The position numbers were made by a program, and so were the translations under genes. From positions 1 to 34,448 of the forward strand of contig RFZW01000009.1 of NCBI GenBank assembly GCA_009920495.1: a stretch of 34,448 bases of DNA, given 5' to 3'. The notes under the pieces were generated by a model, which did no database searches, was not told the DNA's origin, and saw nothing but the letters and a program-made list of their open reading frames with translations. The DNA is from Chitinophagia bacterium. GTDB lineage: Bacteria > Bacteroidota > Bacteroidia > Chitinophagales > Chitinophagaceae. Shown here in pieces: positions 9,046 through 16,334 of this stretch. Position 1 is the stretch's first letter; each line of letters starts with the position of its first letter.

Positions 9046-9948
9046 ATGAAAAAAATATTAAATAAAATATTAATTGCAATTGCCTTCATGGCATTGGTTT
9101 CTTCTTGTCAAAAGGGAGACCTTGCAACTAATAATCCTTTTGTTGACATCAACAATTTGGGTAAAGGTGCTTATGTTACTTTAAAATCGGTAACCAATGC
9201 CAACCTTAATTTTGCAGCAATTGATGCTTCTTCCGTAGGCGTTAAGATTAATCCATATAATAATGGAGTAAAAATCAAAGAAGTAAAATTGTATGTATTC
9301 AAAGGTTCTTCAGCGGACCCAAAGGCTTGGAAATTAGTAAAAACAATTCCAATGTCTGATACAACTATAGTATCAGCTACCGGTGCTGAAATCGCAAAGG
9401 CATATGGTATGACCAGTGCTGCATTATTTGCGCCAGGTCAGTTTTACACCTTTTATCATCAGTTAGTGACTGAAGACAATAAAACCTATGACATTTCAAA
9501 CACCGTAGGTGCATTAGAATCTGCAGGTGGTTACAATGCTTGTATGAGATGGACTGCTTTTGTGGTATGTCCTTTCACAGGTAATATGAAAGGTACTTAC
9601 AAAGTAATGCAGGATGATTGGGCGGACTGGTCAGTGGGTGATATTGTTTCAGTTAGCGATGGCCCAGGAGCGAATCAAATTAACATTTCTGATGTATGGC
9701 CTAATCCTGCATATGGTGATAAAAAGAATGACTTAGTTATAACTATTGATCCAGCAACAGGCGCAGCTAAGTTAGCAACCAACAATGTAGTTTTTGCTGA
9801 CTATGGGCAACTTACAAGCGCCTACATTCCAAGTTCAGGTACGAATGGATATGTTTTCTCTTGTACTGGTTATATTGGTCTGAAAATTGGTATCAAATAC
9901 GGAACTACCGATTATGGTGTTAACACACTTACCTTACAAAAGCGTTAA
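9046..9948 (+). CDS. Putative surface lipoprotein of the SusCD operon, function unknown
   Basis: About 300 residues when started at the ATG at 9046; the ORF track start at 9037 is an upstream TTG that adds only MTI, while the ATG gives a clean lipoprotein signal (MKKILNKILIAIAFMALVSS then Cys21). I do not recognise a named family. Its position after susC-susD and its beta-rich composition match the SusE/SusF-like accessory lipoproteins that often occupy the third slot of such operons and bind ligand at the surface. The C-terminal half (from about 165, CPFTGNMKGTYKVMQDDW) looks like a separate beta domain with many Gly, Asp and aromatic residues. It ends 22 bases before a strong terminator, so it closes the operon. 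The accessory-binding role is inference from position. Confidence 0.8.
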   Translation: MKKILNKILIAIAFMALVSSCQKGDLATNNPFVDINNLGKGAYVTLKSVTNANLNFAAIDASSVGVKINPYNNGVKIKEVKLYVFKGSSADPKAWKLVKTIPMSDTTIVSATGAEIAKAYGMTSAALFAPGQFYTFYHQLVTEDNKTYDISNTVGALESAGGYNACMRWTAFVVCPFTGNMKGTYKVMQDDWADWSVGDIVSVSDGPGANQINISDVWPNPAYGDKKNDLVITIDPATGAAKLATNNVVFADYGQLTSAYIPSSGTNGYVFSCTGYIGLKIGIKYGTTDYGVNTLTLQKR

Positions 9949-9965
9949 TTTCATTTAGCTTTAAT

Positions 9966-9999
9966 AAAAAAGGGTCCCGATTTATCGGGACCCTTTTTT
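9966..9999. terminator. Bidirectional intrinsic terminator between SusCD operon and rng
   Basis: A perfect 10-bp GC-rich stem, AGGGTCCCGA / TCGGGACCCT, with loop TTTA (9971-9994), flanked by a run of A on the left and T on the right that extends the pairing. It works on both strands: it ends the plus-strand lipoprotein gene (stop at 9948) and the convergent minus-strand rng gene (stop at 10042). This is the clearest terminator in the window. Confidence 0.93.
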
Positions 10000-10041
10000 A
10001 TTTCTTTTAAAACTCGCCTGTAGTTTACCTGTTAATTATGT

Positions 10042-11589
10042 TTATAAAATGATCGCTTCTCCATGTTCGTCTAAAAAGCGGTATTCAACTAAGTGGCTCA
10101 AATTAGATGCCTGCGACTTTAATTTAATTTTATATTTTTTTCTCCAACGCTTGATGATATTGTTAAATATACCTTTGGTCAAATGTGAATGAATGATTGG
10201 GTGTACTAATAAAACCAATGATTTGTGACCATGGGTGGCTAAATATGACATTTTCTTTTCAATCTCATCCTCCAGTAACAAAGTGGAAGTTATTTTACCT
10301 GTACCATTACAAGCAGGGCAATCTTCCGAGGTATTAATGTTTACTTCAGGACGAATACGTTGACGTGTTGCTTGTAATAATCCAAATTTTGAAATAGGTA
10401 ATACAGAATGTCTGGCACGATCCGTTTTCATGAAATCTTCTAATGACTCTTGCACCTTGCGTCTGTTTTCAGGCAATTTCATGTCAATAAAGTCAATCAC
10501 AATAATGCCACCAATATCTCTTAACCTTAATTGTCGCGCAATTTCCTCCGCCGCTTCCATATTAGTTTGCAAAGCATTTTCTTCCTGGTTGTTAGAAACA
10601 CTTTTAAAACCACTGTTTACATCAATGACATGCAATGCCTCGGTGTGTTCAATAATTAAGTAAGCGCCACTAGGTAAATTAACTGTTTTCCCAAAAGAGG
10701 ATTTTACTTGTTTGGTAATACCATATTGATCAAATATGGGTTGATCTCCATCATACAAACTTAAAATATTACTTTTGGCAGGGGCTATTCTTTGTAAATA
10801 GCTTAAAGTGATATCAAATATTTTTTTATCATTGACCACAATTTTATTAAAGTCTTCATTTAGTAAATCTCTTAATATACTTGTGGTTTTACTTTCCTCA
10901 TTCATGATGCGTGCAGGAGGTAAAGCACCCTTTAAATTAGATTGAATATTTTTCCAATTGGCTTCAAGGGTCAATAAATCCTCATGTAGTTCAGCAGTGG
11001 TTTTGCCTTCAGCTGCAGTTCGCACAATCACACCGAAATTTTTAGGACGTACCGCTTCGATTATTTTTTGTAACCTTTTGCGTTCCTCATTTGAATGAAT
11101 TTTTTTGGATACGGCAACTATTTCATTAAAGGGGGTAAGTACTACAAATCTGCCTGCCAATGAAATTTCGCAGGTTAATCTAGGACCTTTTGCTGCAATA
11201 GGTTCTTTTAAAATCTGAACCAATACATTAGGTTTCCCATTAAGTACTTCGCTTATTTTTCCTGTTTTAAAAATTTCAGGTGCTGCTTGAAAACCTGCAA
11301 AATCAAAGCTTTTATCATGGTCGTTCATCGCCAATTGCGTGAACTTAATGATCGACTTTGCGTAAGGGCTTAAATCGGTATAGTGTAAAAAGGCATCTTT
11401 GTCAAATCCAACATCAACAAATGCTGCATTGAGTCCTGGTATGATTTTCTTTACTTTCCCTAAATACAAATCTCCAACAGACCAACGGGCATCTATTTTT
11501 TCGTTATGTATTTCAACCAACTTTTTTTCCTCCAGCAAGGCGATTTCAACACCCTCTGGGGAGCTATTAATTATTAAATCTTTATTCAC
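10042..11589 (-). CDS. rng: Ribonuclease G/E family endoribonuclease
   Basis: A 515-residue RNase G/E catalytic module, involved in rRNA maturation and mRNA turnover. It begins MNKDLIINSSPEGVEIALLE, carries an S1-like RNA-binding domain (about 35-130, GDLYLGKVKKIIPGLNAAFVDVG), the conserved catalytic region HVIDVNSGF and GGIIVIDFIDM, and the Zn-link CPACNGTG (near residue 423) that joins subunits. The length matches RNase G; the long C-terminal scaffold of E. coli RNase E is absent. The start codon is GTG at 11589; no better in-frame ATG is visible. It is the last gene of the minus-strand HU-TPR-COX24 group, separated by 187 bases that hold a 15-bp hairpin and a short tandem repeat. Confidence 0.95.
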   Translation of the reverse strand: MNKDLIINSSPEGVEIALLEEKKLVEIHNEKIDARWSVGDLYLGKVKKIIPGLNAAFVDVGFDKDAFLHYTDLSPYAKSIIKFTQLAMNDHDKSFDFAGFQAAPEIFKTGKISEVLNGKPNVLVQILKEPIAAKGPRLTCEISLAGRFVVLTPFNEIVAVSKKIHSNEERKRLQKIIEAVRPKNFGVIVRTAAEGKTTAELHEDLLTLEANWKNIQSNLKGALPPARIMNEESKTTSILRDLLNEDFNKIVVNDKKIFDITLSYLQRIAPAKSNILSLYDGDQPIFDQYGITKQVKSSFGKTVNLPSGAYLIIEHTEALHVIDVNSGFKSVSNNQEENALQTNMEAAEEIARQLRLRDIGGIIVIDFIDMKLPENRRKVQESLEDFMKTDRARHSVLPISKFGLLQATRQRIRPEVNINTSEDCPACNGTGKITSTLLLEDEIEKKMSYLATHGHKSLVLLVHPIIHSHLTKGIFNNIIKRWRKKYKIKLKSQASNLSHLVEYRFLDEHGEAIIL

Positions 11590-11678
11590 TTATAGCAACT
11601 TTTTTAAAGCACGCATAGCGCAATTAAACGCAAATACTGCTTTATAATTTTTTGAAACACATCCACTTTACAAAGGAA

Positions 11679-11696
11679 GGTAAAGGTAAAGGTAAA
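11679..11696. repeat. Short tandem repeat, three copies of GGTAAA
   Basis: Three exact copies of GGTAAA (TTTACC on the minus strand) lie about 90 bases before the rng start codon. Too short to assign a function; it could be a slippage-prone tract in the rng leader or chance. Confidence 0.6.
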
Positions 11697-11732
11697 GTTG
11701 CTGAGTAGATAAGTGGTGTGCAATTTGGAAAT

Positions 11733-11766
11733 ATACAAGCGTATTTCATACGAAATACGCTTGTAT
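11733..11766. terminator. Perfect 15-bp hairpin after the COX24-like gene
   Basis: The arms ATACAAGCGTATTTC and GAAATACGCTTGTAT pair perfectly around the 4-base loop ATAC. It starts 10 bases after the stop of the minus-strand COX24-like mini-gene, so it probably ends or protects the 3' end of that transcript. No T-run follows on the minus strand, so it may act by stabilising the RNA or regulating rng, which lies downstream, rather than as a textbook intrinsic terminator. Confidence 0.65.
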
Positions 11767-11776
11767 GGAAGAAGAA

Positions 11777-11872
11777 CTATTTGTTCTTTTTCTTATGTCT
11801 ATTTTTTCTTAAACGTTTTTTTCTTTTGTGTGTCGCAATTTTATGACGCTTTCTTTTTTTACCACAAGGCAT
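11777..11872 (-). CDS. AURKAIP1/COX24-domain mini-protein (31 aa), ribosome-associated candidate
   Basis: Too short for the ORF track. The minus-strand ATG at 11872 opens a 31-codon frame, MPCGKKRKRHKIATHKRKKR then LRKNRHKKKNK, ending in TAG. About two thirds of the residues are Lys, Arg or His. This matches the tiny Bacteroidota proteins annotated as AURKAIP1/COX24 domain-containing, whose relatives include the mitochondrial small-subunit protein mS38; a ribosomal or rRNA-binding role is therefore likely, but it is inference from family and composition. Most relatives I recall begin MPSGKKRKRHK, so the Cys at position 3 is a small variation. It lies 27 bases after the TPR gene, and a perfect 15-bp hairpin follows its stop. 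Confidence 0.85.
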   Translation of the reverse strand: MPCGKKRKRHKIATHKRKKRLRKNRHKKKNK

Positions 11873-11899
11873 GTCCGATATTTTTTTTGTTATATAATA

Positions 11900-12748
11900 T
11901 TATTTCTTTAATTGTTGTATTCTCTTGTCAATTGCATCGTTAAAGGCCTTTGATTTTATTTTATTGGATTGCTTTACTTTTTGGTAGCTCTCCAATGCCA
12001 AAGGTTTTTGGTTGGTTAATTCATAACATTCAGCCAAATGAACCAAGGCTTCGATGTTTGCAGGTTCGTCCTTAAGTATCAATAAAAAACGTTCAATTGC
12101 TTTTTCATTTTGACCTGATTTTTTACCACCTAACGCCAGAATCATTTGTCCATAAATGTTATGTGGATTTTTGTCCACGACTTCTTTGATTTTTAAGATG
12201 CCTTGCATCGGGTTGTCTGATATATTGCCAAACAAGTAACAGGCACCTAAATTAATTTTCGCAGAATCATTATTTGGATTAATAACCAATGCTTTATCTA
12301 AAAGAACTTTCGCATTACCTGCCATCCATTTTAAGAAGGCGGGCGGTGCTTCAGGGTCGGTCAAGTTATCAACCAGCTGCTGGGCTGCAAAAGTGAGGCT
12401 TTTTTCAGAACTTTCCAACAAAGCAGCACTGTAAGTATAATATAAATAGGGTCCCAATTTTTGTGCTGAATCGGCCCAAAAACGGGAAAGTGCCTTATAA
12501 ATTTTAACGCTATCAATCGACGATTTGCTTGTATTTAATTGATTTTCAATACTTAAGAGCGTCAATTTTTGTTCAGCAGCCAAATTCATCTTAGCACCTT
12601 CTACTACTGATTTTGATGTAACATCTTGATTTTCAGTAGTTTGACTTGCTGCAGCCAGATCGGCTTGTTTATATCTAGGGGCAAAAAAATACAGGGTGCT
12701 AAATAAAGCAATGGCTAGGAGAACAACAATAAATTGTGGCTTTTTCAA
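11900..12748 (-). CDS. Membrane-anchored tetratricopeptide-repeat protein
   Basis: A 282-residue protein with one N-terminal membrane anchor (MKKPQFIVVLLAIALFSTLY, residues 1-24) followed by TPR-like helices; clear repeats occur around 165-270 (AKINLGACYLFGNISDN, PHNIYGQMILALGGKKSGQ, NIEALVHLAECYELTNQKP). TPRs mediate protein-protein contacts; the partner is unknown. The start is a TTG at 12748; no in-frame ATG lies close enough to keep the anchor. The first 50 bases overlap the 3' end of the HU frame, which is unusually long for coupled genes and may reflect a lesion in HU. In related genomes a protein like this sits between HU and rng. Confidence 0.82.
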   Translation of the reverse strand: MKKPQFIVVLLAIALFSTLYFFAPRYKQADLAAASQTTENQDVTSKSVVEGAKMNLAAEQKLTLLSIENQLNTSKSSIDSVKIYKALSRFWADSAQKLGPYLYYTYSAALLESSEKSLTFAAQQLVDNLTDPEAPPAFLKWMAGNAKVLLDKALVINPNNDSAKINLGACYLFGNISDNPMQGILKIKEVVDKNPHNIYGQMILALGGKKSGQNEKAIERFLLILKDEPANIEALVHLAECYELTNQKPLALESYQKVKQSNKIKSKAFNDAIDKRIQQLKK

Positions 12749-13019
12749 TGTAAAACACGTTTACAAATTCTTTTGCAGGCTTAAAGGCGGGAATAAAATG
12801 TTCAGGTATTTCAACCGCAATATTCTTTTTGATATTACGACCAATTTTTGCTGCTCTTTTTTTAGTAATAAAGCTGCCAAATCCACGTATGTAGATGTTT
12901 TCACCATTGGACAAGCTTTCTTTTACTTCCTTAAACATCGTTTCTAATGTAACAAGTACATCCACTTTTGGAATGCCAGTTTTTTCAGAAATTTGATTAA
13001 TGAGATCAGATTTTCTCAT
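12699..13019 (-). CDS. HU-family DNA-binding protein with atypical C-terminus
   Basis: Residues 1-86 are a clear HU/IHF-type protein: MRKSDLINQISEKTGIPKVD, the dimer core, IRGFGSF, the DNA-binding arm KKRAAKIGRNIKKN and IPAFKPAKEFV. It compacts and bends DNA as a dimer. The tail after EFV (NVFYIEKATIYCCSPSHCFI) is not HU-like: it has three Cys and is simply the reading of the next gene's anchor in another frame. A one-base shift at GTAAACG gives EFVKRVLH then stop, overlapping the TPR start, so a one-base loss or a small deletion here is possible. It is divergent from mutY, and an exact TAAATTTG element lies 86 bases upstream. Confidence 0.88.
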   Translation of the reverse strand: MRKSDLINQISEKTGIPKVDVLVTLETMFKEVKESLSNGENIYIRGFGSFITKKRAAKIGRNIKKNIAVEIPEHFIPAFKPAKEFVNVFYIEKATIYCCSPSHCFI

Positions 13020-13105
13020 GAAGTTGGTTTTAGGTTCAGTATTAAAAATAAATCAATTTTTTCCTAATTACAACAATATCCTAATATATTTTATACATTT
13101 TTAGA

Positions 13106-13113
13106 CAAATTTA
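13106..13113 (-). promoter_or_regulatory. Possible -7 promoter element of the HU gene
   Basis: Minus-strand TAAATTTG is an exact match to TAnnTTTG, 86 bases before the HU ATG. No TTG -33 box is found 17-23 bases further upstream, where the sequence is AT-only. The resulting leader would be about 80 bases, unlike the short leaders suggested for neighbours. Confidence 0.35.
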
Positions 13114-13212
13114 GAGGCTTGTACGCATATATATTATTAATATATAATTAAATAATAATATATAATGTAACCCTAGTTTTAAAAAACTAACTTTTATTAG
13201 GTATATTTTTAT

Positions 13213-13220
13213 CACTTTTG
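13213..13220 (+). promoter_or_regulatory. Possible -7 promoter element before mutY
   Basis: CACTTTTG differs from TAnnTTTG at one position and ends 6 bases before the mutY ATG at 13227. The alternative TTG start listed in the ORF track overlaps this element, which favours the ATG. Weak on its own; reported because the same spacing recurs at other genes here. Confidence 0.25.
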
Positions 13221-13226
13221 CTTTTA

Positions 13227-14333
13227 ATGACGAAAGCTTTCACCCAACTATTATTAAAATGGAATATCGCTTCCAATCATCGACCCATGCCATGGAAAGG
13301 GGAAAAGGATCCCTATAAAATTTGGTTGAGTGAAATCATCCTGCAACAAACCAGGGTGGAGCAAGGATGGGCCTATTATGAAAAATTTGTAACTACCTAT
13401 CCAACAGTGCATGAATTGGCGAATGCCAAGGACGAGAAGGTTTTAAAATTATGGGAGGGTTTGGGCTACTACAATCGCTGTAAAAATTTAATTTTTACAG
13501 CTCGCTATATCAGTAAAAAATTAAAAGGGGTGTTTCCTAATAATTACGAATCACTTTTAAGTTTAAAAGGAGTAGGTCCTTATACGGCTTCCGCTATCGC
13601 TTCCTTTGCCTATAATTTACCCTACGCGGTGGTGGATGGAAATGTGTTTCGGGTATTAGCGCGATTTTATGGAATAGATACACCAACCGATACACAACAA
13701 GGTATTGATTTGTTTAATAAAATTGCGGATGAAAATTTGTCAAAAAAACAAGCGGGTATTTATAATCAAGCTTTGATGGATTTTGGTGCGACTGTTTGCA
13801 AACCAAGTACGCCCAATTGTGCTGATTGCATCATGAAAAAAAAATGTGTTGCTTTTTTAAACAATCAAGTAAACCAATTACCCATCAAGGTAAAAAGTAT
13901 CACCCGAAAAAAAAGATATTTTGATTTTTTCTGTTTTTATAGCAATGGCAAATGGTTGGTGCAAAAACGATTGGAAGGTGATATATGGGGCGGCTTATAT
14001 CAATTTTATTTAAATGAAAGTAAAAGTTTAGTGCCTGTAACTGTCGACTATTTGAATGAAGTTTTAGCGCAACAGCTGGGCATTAGTTCCAAGATAGGGC
14101 GTGTCCATTTAAATCAGACGAAAGGGGTAACAGCATCTGTTTCTCCGATTTACAACCAAGCTTTAACCCATCAGCTTTTACAGGCGCGTTTCCTACTTGT
14201 TAAATTTGACACCATCCCAACGGTTTTTTCTAAGGCATTGTGGGTCAATCAAAAGCAACTTAAACAGTTACCTTTCCCCAAAATAATTAACCAATTTTTA
14301 GGGCAGGACTTTATAAATTGGTGTAAAACTTAA
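13227..14333 (+). CDS. mutY: A/G-specific adenine glycosylase MutY
   Basis: A 368-residue MutY, which removes adenine mispaired with 8-oxoguanine. Seen in order: the catalytic Glu in SEIILQQTRV (E36), the helix-hairpin-helix LKGVGPYTASAIA (114-126), the catalytic Asp in VVDGNVFRVLARF (D137), the [4Fe-4S] ligands C191, C198, C201 and C207, and a NUDIX-like C-terminal domain (about 230-360) that reads 8-oxoG. I start at the ATG at 13227; the ORF track start at 13218 is an upstream TTG adding three residues inside a promoter-like element. It is divergent from the HU gene. gldE follows after only 38 bases, without the ssb gene often found between them. Confidence 0.95.
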   Translation: MTKAFTQLLLKWNIASNHRPMPWKGEKDPYKIWLSEIILQQTRVEQGWAYYEKFVTTYPTVHELANAKDEKVLKLWEGLGYYNRCKNLIFTARYISKKLKGVFPNNYESLLSLKGVGPYTASAIASFAYNLPYAVVDGNVFRVLARFYGIDTPTDTQQGIDLFNKIADENLSKKQAGIYNQALMDFGATVCKPSTPNCADCIMKKKCVAFLNNQVNQLPIKVKSITRKKRYFDFFCFYSNGKWLVQKRLEGDIWGGLYQFYLNESKSLVPVTVDYLNEVLAQQLGISSKIGRVHLNQTKGVTASVSPIYNQALTHQLLQARFLLVKFDTIPTVFSKALWVNQKQLKQLPFPKIINQFLGQDFINWCKT

Positions 14334-14349
14334 AAAATTGGTAACTTTC
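14318..14349 (+). promoter_or_regulatory. Possible -33/-7 promoter for gldE-gldD
   Basis: TTG at 14318-14320 and TAACTTTC at 14342-14349 are 21 bases apart, within the 17-23 range of Bacteroidota promoters; the -7 box has one mismatch to TAnnTTTG. The gldE TTG start lies 22 bases downstream. The -33 box is inside the end of mutY. Moderate support only. Confidence 0.35.
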
Positions 14350-14371
14350 CAAAAATTAAAACACTCAAAAC

Positions 14372-15727
14372 TTGGAAGCGCATTCGGGTAACCCCCTTTA
14401 TTTGTCTGTTTCATTTATAGCTTCACTCCAACAGGATACGGGATTCATCTTTTTAATCAGTTTTTTACTTTTCCTTTCATTTGTCATTGCTGGATCTGAA
14501 GTCGCCTTTTTTTCTTTATCCTATAAGGACATCCAAGTATTAAAAACAAAACGACATATTCCTTTACAACGAATTGTAAAACTTTTAGAAGATCCTAAAA
14601 AGCTATTGACATCCATGTTGATCGCAAATAGTTTTATCAACATCTGTATCATTTTAATCGCAAATATATTAATTGATGACTTATTCGTATTTGATCAAAT
14701 AACAATTCCTGGATTTGAGTTTATTATTAAAATAGTTGCGGTGACTTTATTGTTATTATTTTTTGGTGAGATTTTACCAAAGGTGATGGCTACCCAAAAT
14801 AATGTTCGATTTGCGCAGGATTTTGGATTTATTATACAAGCAGTTTATTTTATTTTTTCTGGGCTCAGTGGGCTCATGGTTAAGTATACCAACTTGATGG
14901 AAAAAAAATTAGCACAAAAAGGAACTGGTGCCTCATACAGTATGGAGGAGTTGGATCATGCCATTGAATTAACCAGCTCAGCACACCACAAAGAAAATGA
15001 AAAAAATATTTTAAAAGGAATTGTGAAATTTGGCAACATTACCGTGAAGCAAATCATGAAAACAAGGTTGGACGTGCATGGTATAGAAGAAGAGGTTGAT
15101 TTTACTACTTTATTAAAAAATATTAATGAATTTAGTTATAGCCGTTTTCCGATATTTAAGGACGACTTAGATACGATTGTGGGCATGATTCACACCAAAG
15201 ATATTATTCCGCATTTAAAAGAGTCAGATGAATTTAAATGGCAAACCTTGATCCGACCTGCATATTTCGTGCATGAACAAAAAATGATTGAGGACTTATT
15301 GCAAGAATTTCAATTAAAACGCGTTCATTTTGGGATTGTAGTGGATGAATTTGGTGGTACCAGCGGTATCATTACCTTGGAAGATATTTTAGAAGAAATT
15401 GTGGGTGAAATTAAGGATGAATTTGATGAAGAGGAAACGACCGTTAAAAAAATTGATGAGTATCATTATGTTATTGAAGGTAAAACAGCGATTACGGATT
15501 TGTGTAATTTCATTGACATCCCATCTACTTCTTTTGATAGTGTCAAAGGGGAAAGCGATACTATGGCGGGTTTGTTTTTAGAATTGGCGGGTGAATTTCC
15601 GGTGCTACAACAAGTTGTTAAATTTCAGCAGTATAGTTTTACGGTTTTAGAAATACAAAAAAATAGAATTCATAAAATACAAATGATCATCACACCCGTT
15701 ATTCCTACTAATTTAGATCATGCGTAA
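14372..15727 (+). CDS. gldE: Gliding-motility-associated GldE (CNNM/CorC-like membrane protein)
   Basis: A 451-residue protein with a DUF21/CNNM transmembrane domain (about residues 20-175, several hydrophobic helices), a pair of CBS domains (about 205-330, VKQIMKTRLDVHGIEEEV and HTKDIIPHL) and a C-terminal CorC/HlyC transporter-associated domain (about 345-440, YVIEGKTAI and VKGESDTMAGL). Such proteins resemble Mg/Co efflux factors; the Bacteroidota member next to gldD is named GldE and supports GldD function in gliding and type IX secretion. The start is TTG at 14372; an in-frame stop at 14357 and no upstream ATG leave little choice. It overlaps gldD by 8 bases, implying translational coupling. 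Confidence 0.9.
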   Translation: MEAHSGNPLYLSVSFIASLQQDTGFIFLISFLLFLSFVIAGSEVAFFSLSYKDIQVLKTKRHIPLQRIVKLLEDPKKLLTSMLIANSFINICIILIANILIDDLFVFDQITIPGFEFIIKIVAVTLLLLFFGEILPKVMATQNNVRFAQDFGFIIQAVYFIFSGLSGLMVKYTNLMEKKLAQKGTGASYSMEELDHAIELTSSAHHKENEKNILKGIVKFGNITVKQIMKTRLDVHGIEEEVDFTTLLKNINEFSYSRFPIFKDDLDTIVGMIHTKDIIPHLKESDEFKWQTLIRPAYFVHEQKMIEDLLQEFQLKRVHFGIVVDEFGGTSGIITLEDILEEIVGEIKDEFDEEETTVKKIDEYHYVIEGKTAITDLCNFIDIPSTSFDSVKGESDTMAGLFLELAGEFPVLQQVVKFQQYSFTVLEIQKNRIHKIQMIITPVIPTNLDHA

Positions 15728-16307
15728 TTTTTTTATTTTTATATCTTCCATTTTCGTTTTGCTAGTAACAGCTTGCAACAGCCCATTCATTCCTAAGGAA
15801 AAAGGGTATGCTAATTTCAAATTTCCAGAAAAAACATATCAATCGTATAACGCGCCTAATATTCCTTATACCTTTGAATATCCTACCTATGCTTTTGTAG
15901 ATAATCAAATAAATTATTTTGGCGAAAATAAATCCAAAGACGCTTGGATCAATATTCAGTTTCCTAGCTTAAATGGCACTATTTATATAAGTTATAAAAA
16001 AATTAAGCCACAGCAACTAGATACTTTAATTAATGATGCATACAAATTTGCAAGCAATCATTCCAATAAAGCGACTTATATCGCAGATTCGGTTTTTACA
16101 ACCAGTGAAGGAGTGCATGGAGTTTTTTTTAATATTGGGGGAGATGTAGCAACAGCTTATCAGTTTTTTTTGACCGATTCGAGTACCCATTTTTTCAGAG
16201 GGGCTTTGTATTTTAATACGACACCCAATGCCGATTCTTTATCCATTTACAATGATTTTTTATTTAAGGATGTACAGCATTTGGTCAATACATTTAAATG
16301 GAAATAA
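15720..16307 (+). CDS. gldD: Gliding motility lipoprotein GldD
   Basis: A 195-residue lipoprotein with the lipobox Cys at C19 (LLVTACN), followed by the GldD signature PKEKGYANFKFPEKTYQSY and PYTFEYPTYA, then WINIQFPSLNGTIYISYK. GldD is needed for gliding motility and type IX secretion in Flavobacterium johnsoniae, where it also sits directly after gldE. The ATG lies inside the gldE stop region (ATGCGTAA), an 8-base overlap. No other gld or spr genes are in this window, so gliding in this organism cannot be concluded. Confidence 0.92.
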   Translation: MRNFFIFISSIFVLLVTACNSPFIPKEKGYANFKFPEKTYQSYNAPNIPYTFEYPTYAFVDNQINYFGENKSKDAWINIQFPSLNGTIYISYKKIKPQQLDTLINDAYKFASNHSNKATYIADSVFTTSEGVHGVFFNIGGDVATAYQFFLTDSSTHFFRGALYFNTTPNADSLSIYNDFLFKDVQHLVNTFKWK

Positions 16308-16334
16308 TGATACCTTTACGCCACAAATAATTTT

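Noticed and set aside
11713-11943. 76-residue plus-strand ORF
   Set aside because: It runs antisense through the hairpin and the COX24-like gene; its Phe/Tyr-rich sequence is what antisense of a Lys-rich gene gives.
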